DNA of 8,840 nt from Myxococcales bacterium (GTDB taxonomy: Bacteria; Myxococcota_A; UBA9042; PHBI01; JAAZYN01): positions 1-8,840 of the forward strand of contig JAAZYN010000099.1 of NCBI GenBank assembly GCA_014239625.1. Reading direction: 5' to 3'. Below the pieces are notes generated by a model, which did no database searches, had not been told where the DNA came from, and saw only the letters and a list, made by a program, of their open reading frames with translations. The translations under genes and the position numbers were made by a program. Shown piece by piece: positions 1-6,997 of this stretch. The number at the start of each line of letters is the position of its first letter. Position 1 is the first letter of the stretch.

Positions 1-605
1 CGCGTCTTGACGAGACCCGTAAGCCAGGCCTCACAGTCGTTCATCAGGGCCTCATAGTCCACAAACGGTCGGTACCACTCGAGCATCGTGAACTCGGGTT
101 GATGCCGGGCTCCCTGTTCGCCATCGCGCCAGACCTTGGCCAGCTGAAAGATCGGCGGGGCCCCCGCGGCCAACAGCCGCTTCATGTGGTACTCCGGGCT
201 CGTCACCAGAAACCGCCGGGCGTCGCACACGGTGGCCTCGACGGCATCCAGATGGACCTCTGTCCCTGCGGACCGAACCGCCGCTGGCGTCTCTACCTCC
301 AAGAAGCCTCGCTCGGTGAAGAAGGCTCGGGTCTGCGCGATGATTTCGGCACGGCGCCGCAGCAGCGACCACTGATCGGCGCGCATCATGCGCAACGCAT
401 CTGAGCCTGCAGCCGGCCACTCTCCGGTAGGGTGCGCTCTCAGCAGGGTCGGCTCGCCTGCTCCCAGCTCGACCACGTCCCCCGCCTGAAACGCTGCCCC
501 GTTTGCGCACGCCACGGTGCGCGCGGCGCCTTGGCAGAGCACGATGATGAGCCCGGCATCAGGCTCCGCAGCCAGGACGATTCCGCCCGCTGACACGGGG
601 CTCAC
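1..605 (-). CDS. epmA: EF-P--lysine ligase EpmA (GenX/PoxA), 3' end beyond window
   Basis: This is a lysyl-tRNA-synthetase paralogue that attaches a lysine-type residue to the loop lysine of elongation factor P, here encoded directly upstream. The synthetase core starts near the two ATGs at 389 and 386 with an R-A-x-I-I-A-x-T-R-x-F-F helix. It continues through FLEVETP, TSPEYHMKRLL and class II motif 2 (VWRDGE, then RHQPEFTMLEWYRP), which closely matches EpmA proteins. There is no anticodon-binding domain before the core, as expected for EpmA. The reading frame stays open upstream with good codon use, so I place the start at GTG 605, 10 bases after the efp stop; GTG 596 is an alternative. This adds about 72 residues, predicted strand-rich (for example AGLIIVLCQG and FQAGDVVELGAG). 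No strong ribosome site is visible, so translation may be coupled to efp. About 201 residues are present and the C-terminal half is outside the window. The family is certain; the start is not. Confidence 0.86.
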   Translation of the reverse strand, partial: MSPVSAGGIVLAAEPDAGLIIVLCQGAARTVACANGAAFQAGDVVELGAGEPTLLRAHPTGEWPAAGSDALRMMRADQWSLLRRRAEIIAQTRAFFTERGFLEVETPAAVRSAGTEVHLDAVEATVCDARRFLVTSPEYHMKRLLAAGAPPIFQLAKVWRDGEQGARHQPEFTMLEWYRPFVDYEALMNDCEAWLTGLVKT

Positions 606-615
606 CGCGGCCTGA

Positions 616-1185
616 CTACTTGGTGCTGACGCGACCGGCGTAATCGCCGGTGCGGGTGTCGACCTTGATCGTCTCGCCCTGACTGATGAACAGCGGGACC
701 TGGACTTTCCCGCCCGTGGAGACCTCCGCCTCCTTGGTGGTGTTCGTCGCGGTGTCACCTTTGACCGCGGGCTCCGTGTAGACGATGTCGGCGACCACGA
801 AGTTCGGCAGGTCGACGTCGATGACGCGGCCCTCGTAGAACAGCACGTCGCACTTCATGTTTTCGAGCAACCACTGAGCCCTTGGGCCGATCGTGTCGGA
901 GGGGATGGGCGTCTGCTCGTAGCTCTCGGTGTCCATGAAGATGAAGTCATCACCGTCCCGGTAGAGCATCTCCATCCCCTTGGACACGACGTCCACGGGG
1001 TCCAGGGTGTCGCCGCTGCGAATGTTCCGCTCGACGACCTGGCCGGTGATCATGTTCTTGAACTTGGTGCGCGTGAACGCGGTCCCCTTACCCGGCTTGA
1101 CGAACAGGAATTCGACGATGGTCCAGGGGGCGTTGTCGATTTTGACCTTGAGGCCTTTGCGTATATCGCTGGTCTGGTATGCCAT
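616..1185 (-). CDS. efp: Elongation factor P
   Basis: EF-P binds the ribosome next to the peptidyl-tRNA and relieves stalling at consecutive prolines. The 189-residue length and three-barrel layout are standard: a KOW-like domain at about 1-63, an OB domain at about 65-127 and a C-terminal OB domain at about 129-185. The loop FVKPGKGTAF carries Lys33, equivalent to the E. coli lysine modified by EpmA. The C-terminal signature is intact (K-E-A-x4-G-G-K-V-x-V-P-x2-I-x2-G), followed by IKVDTRTGDYAGRV. The ATG at 1185 gives the canonical MAYQTSDIRKGLK start. The upstream ribosome site is weak (AGACAGG-like close to the ATG, or GAAGG further away). The gene heads an operon with epmA and is divergent from the helicase gene. 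Nothing in the protein looks abnormal, so a working post-translational modification is likely. Confidence 0.98.
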   Translation of the reverse strand: MAYQTSDIRKGLKVKIDNAPWTIVEFLFVKPGKGTAFTRTKFKNMITGQVVERNIRSGDTLDPVDVVSKGMEMLYRDGDDFIFMDTESYEQTPIPSDTIGPRAQWLLENMKCDVLFYEGRVIDVDLPNFVVADIVYTEPAVKGDTATNTTKEAEVSTGGKVQVPLFISQGETIKVDTRTGDYAGRVSTK

Positions 1186-1220
1186 GCCTGTCTCTGAGCC
1201 TTCGTTGCTAGGGGGGCGCC

Positions 1221-1248
1221 CGTATATCAGAGGTCACCCACTTCTCAA
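1221..1248 (-). promoter_or_regulatory. Candidate sigma70-type promoter for efp-epmA
   Basis: On the minus strand, TTGAGA (1248-1243) matches the -35 consensus at five of six positions. It is followed after 16 bases by TATACG (1226-1221), four of six for -10. Transcription would start near 1214 and give a leader of about 29 bases before the efp ATG at 1185. The -35 overlaps the helicase ribosome site on the other strand, so the 71-bp gap would be shared. This is only a sequence match in a GC-rich genome. Confidence 0.35.
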
Positions 1249-1252
1249 AGGA
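1247..1252 (+). promoter_or_regulatory. Ribosome binding site of the helicase gene
   Basis: AAAGGA lies four bases before the ATG at 1257. It fixes that ATG as the start of the SF1 helicase rather than a later in-frame codon. Confidence 0.6.
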
Positions 1253-1256
1253 CGAC

Positions 1257-3179
1257 ATGACGTCGGCACAGCGCAGACTGGCGCAGCTCCGCGCGCTTTG
1301 GGACACCGAGCGGGTGGCGACGCGCCATCGCTTCGTCGAGCAGCGACGCGGCACCACGCTCAAGCAGCGCGTGTCGCGAGGTATCGCGCTCGCGGACCTC
1401 GCCATCGACGAGGCCGACGCCGCCACCGGTGGACGAACGATGCTCTGGCTGTTCGTGCGCACGGCCGGGACGGATCTGGGAGATCTTCGCATCAAGGTCG
1501 GAGATCCGGTGCGCCTGTGGTGGTCGGACCCGGAGGGCGACGACGTGGTCACAGGGGTTTTGGGGCGCCGCTCCGGAGACCGCGTGGCGGTCGTCGTCGA
1601 TGGCGACGTCCCCGAGCGGTTGTACGATGGCGGGTTTCGGTTGGACGTCGACGACCCGGACGCCACCTTTCGCCGTGGGTTCAAGGCCCTGGATGCCTTC
1701 GCCAATGCAGCTGTGGGCCATCGTGAGAGGACGCTGCGAGAGGTCCTGCTGGGCGACGCCGAGCCGGCATTCGACGGCTTGCTCCCGGTCGACGACCCCG
1801 CTCTCAATCCATCCCAGCAGCTCGCCGTGGCCAAAGCCCTTGCGGCCCGCGATGTGGCCCTGATCCACGGGCCCCCGGGGACCGGGAAGACGACCACGTT
1901 GGCCGCGGTCATCGACGCCGCGGCGAGACGCGGGCAGCGGGTGCTGGCGACGGCCGCGAGCAACATGGCTGTGGACAATCTGGCGGAGAAGCTGATCGGG
2001 CGCGGGTTGCGCGTCGTTCGGTTGGGGCACCCCGCGCGAGTAGCTGGTGCGGTGCTGGGTCACACGCTGGACGCTCAGCTCGAGCAGGCCGAAGAGGTGA
2101 AGCTGGCCCGGAAGTGGATCGTCGAGGCTCAGGCGATCCGTCGCCGGACGCATGCCCGTCGCGACCGGGGATCGAGGAGCTGGGCGGAGCATCGCGAACA
2201 GTTCGCCGAGGCCAACCGCTTGTTCAGGGACGCGCGCCGGCAGCTGCGAGCGGCCGAGCAGCTGATCTTGGAGCGCGCCTCTGTGGTCTGCGCTACGGCC
2301 GCCGGAGCCGACAGCAGGGTCCTCGGAGGCAAGCGCTATGACGTCGTCGTCGTGGATGAGGCGACCCAGGCCCCCGACCCGATCGCGTTGGTGGCGCTGG
2401 CTCGAGCCCAGCGGTGCGTGCTGGCTGGAGATCCCTGCCAGCTGCCGCCCACCATCATCGATCACGGCGCCGCGCGGTCAGGGCTGGGGGAGACGATCTT
2501 CGAGCGGCTCGCTCGCCGCCTGGGCGATCAAGCGTGCACGTTGCTGATGGTGCAATATCGAATGCACGCTGATCTGATGGCGTTCCCTTCGGCGAGCATG
2601 TACGACGGCCATCTTCAGGCGGCCCCCAGCGTGGCGGCCCATCGACTGGCGGATCTCCCGGGCGTGGATGGGCCGGACCCCTTGCGGCCAGGCCCTCTGG
2701 TCTTCATCGACACGGCCGGCAAGGGGTGGGAGGAGGAGCGCGACGAGCAGTCCGATGACCCCAGCACGTCCAACCGTCGCCAGGGTCAGCGTCTGGTCGC
2801 CGAGGTGCGGCGCTGCATCGAGCGCGGGGTGGCGCCCGACGACATCGCGGTCATCACCCCCTACTATGCGCAGCGACGCCTGCTGGCCAACGCGCTCGCC
2901 GCCGAGGTCATGGAGGGCCTGGAGGTGGGGACCGTCGATAGCTTTCAAGGGCGGGAGAAGGAGGCCGTGTTCGTCGACCTGGTGCGGTCCAACCCCGGCG
3001 GGGAGCTCGGGTTTTTGAAAGATGTCCGCCGCATGAACGTAGCGATCACGCGCGCCCGCCGGTTTCTGATGGTGCTGGGCGACAGCGCGACCCTGGGAGG
3101 GCACCGATACTACGCCGCGTTCATGGAGGCGGCAGAGCGCTCGGGGAGCTATCTGTCGGCGTGGAGCGACGACCCCTGA
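1257..3179 (+). CDS. SF1 (UPF1/IGHMBP2-like) DNA/RNA helicase
   Basis: This is an ATP-dependent helicase of superfamily 1B, predicted to translocate on and unwind DNA or RNA in the cytoplasm. The 640 residues carry every main motif in order: Walker A GPPGTGKTT (205-213), motif Ia ATAASNMAVDNL, Walker B DEAT (367-370), motif III GDPCQLPP (391-398), motif IV QYRMH (433-437), motif V DSFQGREKEAVF (561-572) and motif VI MNVAITRARR (593-602). The N-terminal 200 residues form the usual beta-barrel region, and a helical insertion (about 270-345, rich in R, E, A and Q) sits between Ia and II, as in UPF1/IGHMBP2 relatives. The length fits bacterial members and yeast Hcs1; there is no R3H or zinc-finger tail as in human IGHMBP2. 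The gene stands alone, divergent from efp and convergent with the next gene, so context gives no pathway. The cellular substrate cannot be read from the sequence. Confidence 0.94.
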   Translation: MTSAQRRLAQLRALWDTERVATRHRFVEQRRGTTLKQRVSRGIALADLAIDEADAATGGRTMLWLFVRTAGTDLGDLRIKVGDPVRLWWSDPEGDDVVTGVLGRRSGDRVAVVVDGDVPERLYDGGFRLDVDDPDATFRRGFKALDAFANAAVGHRERTLREVLLGDAEPAFDGLLPVDDPALNPSQQLAVAKALAARDVALIHGPPGTGKTTTLAAVIDAAARRGQRVLATAASNMAVDNLAEKLIGRGLRVVRLGHPARVAGAVLGHTLDAQLEQAEEVKLARKWIVEAQAIRRRTHARRDRGSRSWAEHREQFAEANRLFRDARRQLRAAEQLILERASVVCATAAGADSRVLGGKRYDVVVVDEATQAPDPIALVALARAQRCVLAGDPCQLPPTIIDHGAARSGLGETIFERLARRLGDQACTLLMVQYRMHADLMAFPSASMYDGHLQAAPSVAAHRLADLPGVDGPDPLRPGPLVFIDTAGKGWEEERDEQSDDPSTSNRRQGQRLVAEVRRCIERGVAPDDIAVITPYYAQRRLLANALAAEVMEGLEVGTVDSFQGREKEAVFVDLVRSNPGGELGFLKDVRRMNVAITRARRFLMVLGDSATLGGHRYYAAFMEAAERSGSYLSAWSDDP

Positions 3180-3198
3180 CCCGCGCCTCGGGTCAGGG
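3174..3198. terminator. Perfect 10-bp hairpin at the helicase stop codon
   Basis: CCCTGACCCG (3174-3183) and CGGGTCAGGG (3189-3198) are exact reverse complements with a five-base loop. The left arm contains the TGA stop (3177-3179). No T-run follows on either strand, so a classical intrinsic terminator is not shown. Its place in the convergent junction fits a bidirectional transcription end or an mRNA 3'-protecting structure. The remaining 78 bases up to the next gene show nothing else. Confidence 0.45.
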
Positions 3199-3276
3199 CG
3201 GGCGCTCAGGGGGGCATCATCGCGCTGGCTCCGCCGTGAAGCATCCGCCTCGCGTCGTCGCGGCGACGCCCTCCGG

Positions 3277-5061
3277 TCAGCCTCCCCAAGGCTCGCCAGG
3301 GTTGCCTGGGATCGGCTCTCCAGCGGCGTCGGTGACGAAGTTGCCGACGTCACCGAAGGCTCGCTCTTGGCTCACCCGATCGCCGTCCTTACGGAAGCAC
3401 ACCAGGCGGCCGTGACGGTGGATCTTGACCACGTCGTGAGGACCCGGGCGCAAGTCGACCAAGGCCCCCTTGCGCTCCTGGTTGAGGAGCTGCTCCTCGT
3501 TGCCGATGGGATCCGTGACGGTCTTGGCTTTGAGCGTCCAGACAAGCAGAGATGTGGGGTCGGTCGCGGCCGGGTATCGCGTCGTCAACAGGTCGTCGAA
3601 CCCGAAGAACTGCTTGCCGATGTCGTTCTGGTTCACCGGGCCCGCCATCAAGCAGACTCCTGCCAGGAGATCGCAGCCCGTCGGGAGCTCGGTGACCCCC
3701 ATGAACTCGGCGTAGAGCGCGCTCCGGGCCGCCGCGGCGCCGACCGCTCGGACCGCCACGCTCCAGTCGATGCCCGCGTCGGCGATGGCCTCGCGGTCCA
3801 GCCCCACGATGTAGATCCGTTGGCCTGCCAGGGCGAACGCCTTTTTGCCGCGGGCGGCGTTTCTGGTGAAGGCTTTGGCGGTCGGGATGTCAGCCCACGC
3901 TGGGATCGCGTCGATGATCTGCTCGGTCACGTCCGCCAGCTCCTGACGCAGCGCACGCAAGCGCTCCTTTCCATCGGGCGTGAGCACGTCGATTCGGTCC
4001 AACAGCAGCAGCTCTTTGCCCTGCTCGCGGTTGCACCCGGTCCAGTGATCGAAGGCGTTGTACGCCGCTCGTCCCGCCTGGACGGTGAGCTCTTCGGACA
4101 CGTCCATGGGTTGGCGCTGATGGTATTCGCTGGGCGCCGTTGGCTCGTGGTTGACCCCTGGCTGGATCCGTTCACTGCGGAACGCCATGAGGTTCGCGCC
4201 GATGGCGCGAGCGGCTTCAGGGGACAGGGCCACGCGCTCACCCTCCAGCGCATCCCCCTCCAGCGCCACCAGGCCGAGTCGCCAGCCCAGCGCCCGATCA
4301 GCCAGGGTCAGGCCGGCGAGCTGCTCCAGCTGCCGGATGATGGTCCGATTTCGGCCGGCGTTGCGCCCGACAAAGGGGGCGCTGAAGACCATCGCGCGGC
4401 GTTTCCCTGCGGACGCGATGACCGCCGCTCGCTCCATCGCGTCCGCGACGATCCCGATGTGCAGGTCGGTCAAAAAGCCGATCGTGGGGATGTCGTCGGC
4501 AAAGAGCAGACGCTTGCGGGCTGCTCGCAGGAGCGTCTGGGGCAAGCTCCAGAAGGGCTTGTGCCCGAGCAGCGTGAGCAACATCGTGAACGGCGTGCGA
4601 TACGGTCGGCACAGCACCAGCTGGGCGTAGGCCGGGGCTGCTGCGCTGGGGCCCTCGAGGCCCTGCAGGCTGCCCACCAGATCCGCCACGCGGGCAGCGT
4701 CGCTGGCCTCCATGAGGGTCACGCGATGACCACGGAAGTTGGTGCTCTGGCGCGCGCTGAGGACTCCCAGCGAGAGCTCCTCGAACAGCTCCTGTTCGTC
4801 CGGTGGCGATGACCCATCGGCCAACCCGGTCGGTCGCTCCAGGCTCAGAAGCTGGAGCCCTTCGGCGGCCTGCGCGGTCGTCAACGAGACCCGAGTCCGG
4901 AAGCCCACCGGCGAGCTCGATGTCAGCTGCGTCGGCAGCGAGTAGCGGGTGCGCTTTTCGCCGGGAGGGGTCTCCACGGGCTGCCGGCCGCGCCTGTGCG
5001 CGTGGGGGGGGGGCGTAATGGGGACCACCTCGAGAGGTTTTTGTAGGCGTGTGTTGGGCAT
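3277..5061 (-). CDS. Hypothetical protein, 594 aa, family not recognised
   Basis: The frame is coding by its high third-position GC and balanced composition; the long plus-strand frame opposite looks like a shadow. From ATG 5061 the protein has 594 residues. The first 50 or so are low in complexity and rich in Pro and Arg. A globular region then runs from about residue 55 to the end, with a mixed helix/strand pattern. Stretches that look conserved include LLFADDIPTIGFLTDLHIG, NAFDHWTGCNREQGKELLLL, ALAGQRIYIVGLDREAI and DIGKQFFGFDDLLTTRYP. There is no signal peptide, lipobox or clear membrane segment, so it is probably cytoplasmic. I see no nucleotide-binding loop or catalytic signature. The C-terminus ends in a Gly/Pro-rich tail (GEPIPGNPGEPWGG). 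The start is uncertain: there is no good ribosome site before 5061, GTG 4977 is possible, and the frame remains open upstream to ATG 5466. A ten-base C run occupies codons 17-20. Confidence 0.75.
   Translation of the reverse strand: MPNTRLQKPLEVVPITPPPHAHRRGRQPVETPPGEKRTRYSLPTQLTSSSPVGFRTRVSLTTAQAAEGLQLLSLERPTGLADGSSPPDEQELFEELSLGVLSARQSTNFRGHRVTLMEASDAARVADLVGSLQGLEGPSAAAPAYAQLVLCRPYRTPFTMLLTLLGHKPFWSLPQTLLRAARKRLLFADDIPTIGFLTDLHIGIVADAMERAAVIASAGKRRAMVFSAPFVGRNAGRNRTIIRQLEQLAGLTLADRALGWRLGLVALEGDALEGERVALSPEAARAIGANLMAFRSERIQPGVNHEPTAPSEYHQRQPMDVSEELTVQAGRAAYNAFDHWTGCNREQGKELLLLDRIDVLTPDGKERLRALRQELADVTEQIIDAIPAWADIPTAKAFTRNAARGKKAFALAGQRIYIVGLDREAIADAGIDWSVAVRAVGAAAARSALYAEFMGVTELPTGCDLLAGVCLMAGPVNQNDIGKQFFGFDDLLTTRYPAATDPTSLLVWTLKAKTVTDPIGNEEQLLNQERKGALVDLRPGPHDVVKIHRHGRLVCFRKDGDRVSQERAFGDVGNFVTDAAGEPIPGNPGEPWGG
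5004..5013. repeat. Homopolymer of ten G (C10 in the minus-strand gene)
   Basis: Ten consecutive G on the plus strand lie 48-57 bases inside the minus-strand gene that starts at 5061, encoding three prolines after ITP. It is the longest homopolymer I see in the window. Slippage by one base would move all downstream codons out of frame relative to that start. It is also a likely place for sequencing error. Confidence 0.9.
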
Positions 5062-5464
5062 CGGACCGGCGTGACCTGAGGGTGGAAGGGAGGCCGCGGG
5101 CGACTGCGCAGTGGCGCTCCAGGAGCGAGACCCGCGATGACGTCCGTCGGTGACACACACTACGCCCAAGGTGCGATCATCGCGACGCCAATGGACCCCC
5201 CAGTGGCGTTGGGTGGACGCCGAGTCCGGCAGCTGGGGCAGCTTGGGGGCCCGGGGCGACGGTCGGTTTGTCTTTGGGGTGGTGTCGAAGGGCGAGGGAT
5301 GCCCAACCGCTGCGGCGGGCGATCGGGCGATCGCGTCGCCGGGGCGGGACCGGATCCGGGCCACCGGACCGAGCCCCCGAACAGCAGCGGCGAACAGCGC
5401 GGAGGCGCCGCTTGTGGCGAGAACGCGCAGTTGCCGCCGCTGGCCCCGTCGAGTACAGCTGACC
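5062..5464. other. Divergent intergenic region, 403 bp
   Basis: This gap separates the starts of the minus-strand unknown gene and the plus-strand lipoprotein gene, so it should hold promoters for both. I see no convincing gene. Translations in the open frames are rich in Arg, Pro and Ser, with third-position GC near the regional average. A weak plus-strand promoter-like pair, TTGCCG (5431-5436) and TACAGC (5454-5459) with a 17-base spacer, would place transcription start almost on the lipoprotein ATG. On the minus strand the frame of the 594-aa gene is open throughout and reaches an ATG at 5466, so an N-terminal extension is not excluded. Confidence 0.5.
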
Positions 5465-6952
5465 ATGATGGTGTCACCCCGAGACAGGCTTGCGCGTGTT
5501 TGGGTGTGCTCAGCGTTCATCGCCATCGCCGGCTGCCCCGCCACCGGCGGCGGCGTTGCGGTGCTGGACGCGCTGGAGGACGCAGACCTCGGTGTCAACG
5601 GTGTCTTCGACGTCGTCGACACGATCGACGCAGCCTCGGGCGAGGACGCGGCGTTCATCGCCGACGCTCCCGCGCCCGACGTGGAGCCCCAGGTACCGTT
5701 TCCTTGGGCCGCCCCTCCCGGGGTGGAAGGCGACGAGGCGACCTGTGCCAACGGGGTCGATGACGATGACAACAGCTACACCGACTGCGCCGACCGAAAC
5801 TGTACCGACCACCCCTGGGTGTGGGTATGTGGGACGCTGGAGAACGGGCCGGTCACCTGCGCCGATGGGGTGGACAACCCGGAGGCCCCGCTGGGGAGTC
5901 CGGCGCAGACCGACGGGCTGATCGATTGCGATGACCCCGACTGCAGCAAGAACCCGTACTTGAACGACGTCTGCCCGAGCGCGCCCCCGGAAGGCTACGG
6001 TTCGGGGAGCTGCGCAGACCTTCACGACAACGACGGCGACGGCATCACCGACTGTGACGACCTGGACTGCCTGCTGGCCCCGGAGTCTCCCTGCGGCGCT
6101 GGCGGTCGCGTGCGGGTCCTGTTCGACGGGGCGCATGGGCAATCCGCCGGCGGCGCTGACTGGTTGGTCGACACGGCGGTGCCATTTCCCCGGCCGTCCA
6201 ACCCGGACCTCGAGCGCGAATGGTCGGGGAAATACAGCTACCTCGGGCTGGTCCTGGTCAAACGGCAGGACTTCGTCGTCGCGACCTTGCCGCGCGGTCA
6301 GTCCCTCACATGGACCGGATCGGGTGTGTACGACCTGAGCCGTTTCGACGTGTTGGTGCTGCCCGAGCCGTCCAGCTCCTATGCGGAGGGCGAGGCGGCG
6401 GCCATCGGGGCGTTCGTCCAGGCAGGGGGGGGACTGCTGATGGTCGGCAATCACGAGGGCGCCGACCGGGACAACAACGGCGTCGACGCGGTCAAGGCCC
6501 TCAACGACATGCTGACGTCGTGGAGTGGCGGGGGCTTGAACTCCAATCCGCTGGGCCTGTGGTACGAGCTGCTCGACTACGATGCCGCCCAGGCGCTGGA
6601 TGCCGCCGCCAACAGCACGGCGACCTTCGTCAACCCCGCCGGGCACCCGGCGCTCTCGGGCCCGGGCGGCAGCGTCGACGCCTTGGGGATGTACGTCGGG
6701 ACGACCATCGGGTCGGCTGCCTCCGGCCCGGCGACGCCGCTGGTGTGGCCGCTGAACCCGACGAACCCATCCACGGGTGCGGTCGCCGTGGCGTCCACCT
6801 GGGGCTCTGGGCGCGTGATCGCCATCGCCGACAGCGCGCTGTTCAGCGACCGCACCGATAGTCACGGTCTGGCGGGCGGGAGCGTCGCGCTCGACCACAG
6901 CGACAACTTGGAGTTCGCGATCAACACGTTTTATTGGTTGGGCCAACGCTGA
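5465..6952 (+). CDS. Lipoprotein with Cys/Asp-rich repeats and a GATase-like domain
   Basis: This is an exported lipoprotein of 495 residues. The N-terminus has a basic region (RDRLAR), a hydrophobic stretch and lipobox I-A-G-C, with lipidation predicted at Cys24. An acidic linker rich in Ala, Asp and Pro follows (about 30-90). Residues 94-210 hold three Cys/Asp-rich units: a C-A-x-G-V-D-type opening (weaker in unit three) and a close of the form D-C-x-D-x-(N/D)-C. The third contains DNDGDGITDCDDLDC, suggesting calcium binding and disulfides. Residues 215-495 resemble a class I glutamine-amidotransferase-like (ThuA/GIFT/DUF4350-type) fold: RVLFDGAHGQSAGGADW, FDVLVLPEP, GGGLLMVGNHEGADRDNNG (321-339), then GSGRVIAIADSALFSD. 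The usual nucleophilic Cys after the glycine-rich strand is replaced by Asn329-His330, so amidotransfer is unlikely. ATG 5465 or 5468 or GTG 5471 could start it, none with a clear ribosome site. The next lipoprotein gene follows after 45 bases, probably in the same operon. Its substrate is unknown. Confidence 0.87.
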   Translation: MMVSPRDRLARVWVCSAFIAIAGCPATGGGVAVLDALEDADLGVNGVFDVVDTIDAASGEDAAFIADAPAPDVEPQVPFPWAAPPGVEGDEATCANGVDDDDNSYTDCADRNCTDHPWVWVCGTLENGPVTCADGVDNPEAPLGSPAQTDGLIDCDDPDCSKNPYLNDVCPSAPPEGYGSGSCADLHDNDGDGITDCDDLDCLLAPESPCGAGGRVRVLFDGAHGQSAGGADWLVDTAVPFPRPSNPDLEREWSGKYSYLGLVLVKRQDFVVATLPRGQSLTWTGSGVYDLSRFDVLVLPEPSSSYAEGEAAAIGAFVQAGGGLLMVGNHEGADRDNNGVDAVKALNDMLTSWSGGGLNSNPLGLWYELLDYDAAQALDAAANSTATFVNPAGHPALSGPGGSVDALGMYVGTTIGSAASGPATPLVWPLNPTNPSTGAVAVASTWGSGRVIAIADSALFSDRTDSHGLAGGSVALDHSDNLEFAINTFYWLGQR

Positions 6953-6983
6953 CGAAAACCGCAGGGGCGGAGGCCGCGTCGAA

Positions 6984-6989
6984 GGGAGG
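6984..6989 (+). promoter_or_regulatory. Ribosome binding site of the second lipoprotein gene
   Basis: GGGAGG, preceded by GAA, lies eight bases before ATG 6998 and five before GTG 6995. It is the strongest ribosome site in the window. It supports a start here and translation from a transcript shared with the preceding gene. ATG 6998 is preferred. Confidence 0.65.
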
Positions 6990-6997
6990 CTTGGGTG

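Noticed and set aside
52..510. Minus-strand frame of 152 codons overlapping epmA
   Set aside because: Its translation is Arg/Gly/Ser-rich and lies one frame off the synthetase core, which has clear motif matches.
1245..2465. Long minus-strand open frames opposite the helicase
   Set aside because: Antisense frames are often open in GC-rich genes; the plus strand has all helicase motifs.
3367..4812. Plus-strand frame of 481 codons opposite the 594-aa gene
   Set aside because: Composition is typical of an antisense shadow (many R, H, V, L and Q with no domain pattern) and there is no ribosome site; the minus frame has better third-position GC and balanced composition.
3277..5061. Possible contractile tail-sheath or T6SS sheath protein
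   Set aside because: A few blocks (for example the region around SAGKRRAMVFSAP) recalled sheath proteins, but the conserved C-terminal sheath motifs are missing and no phage or secretion genes are nearby.
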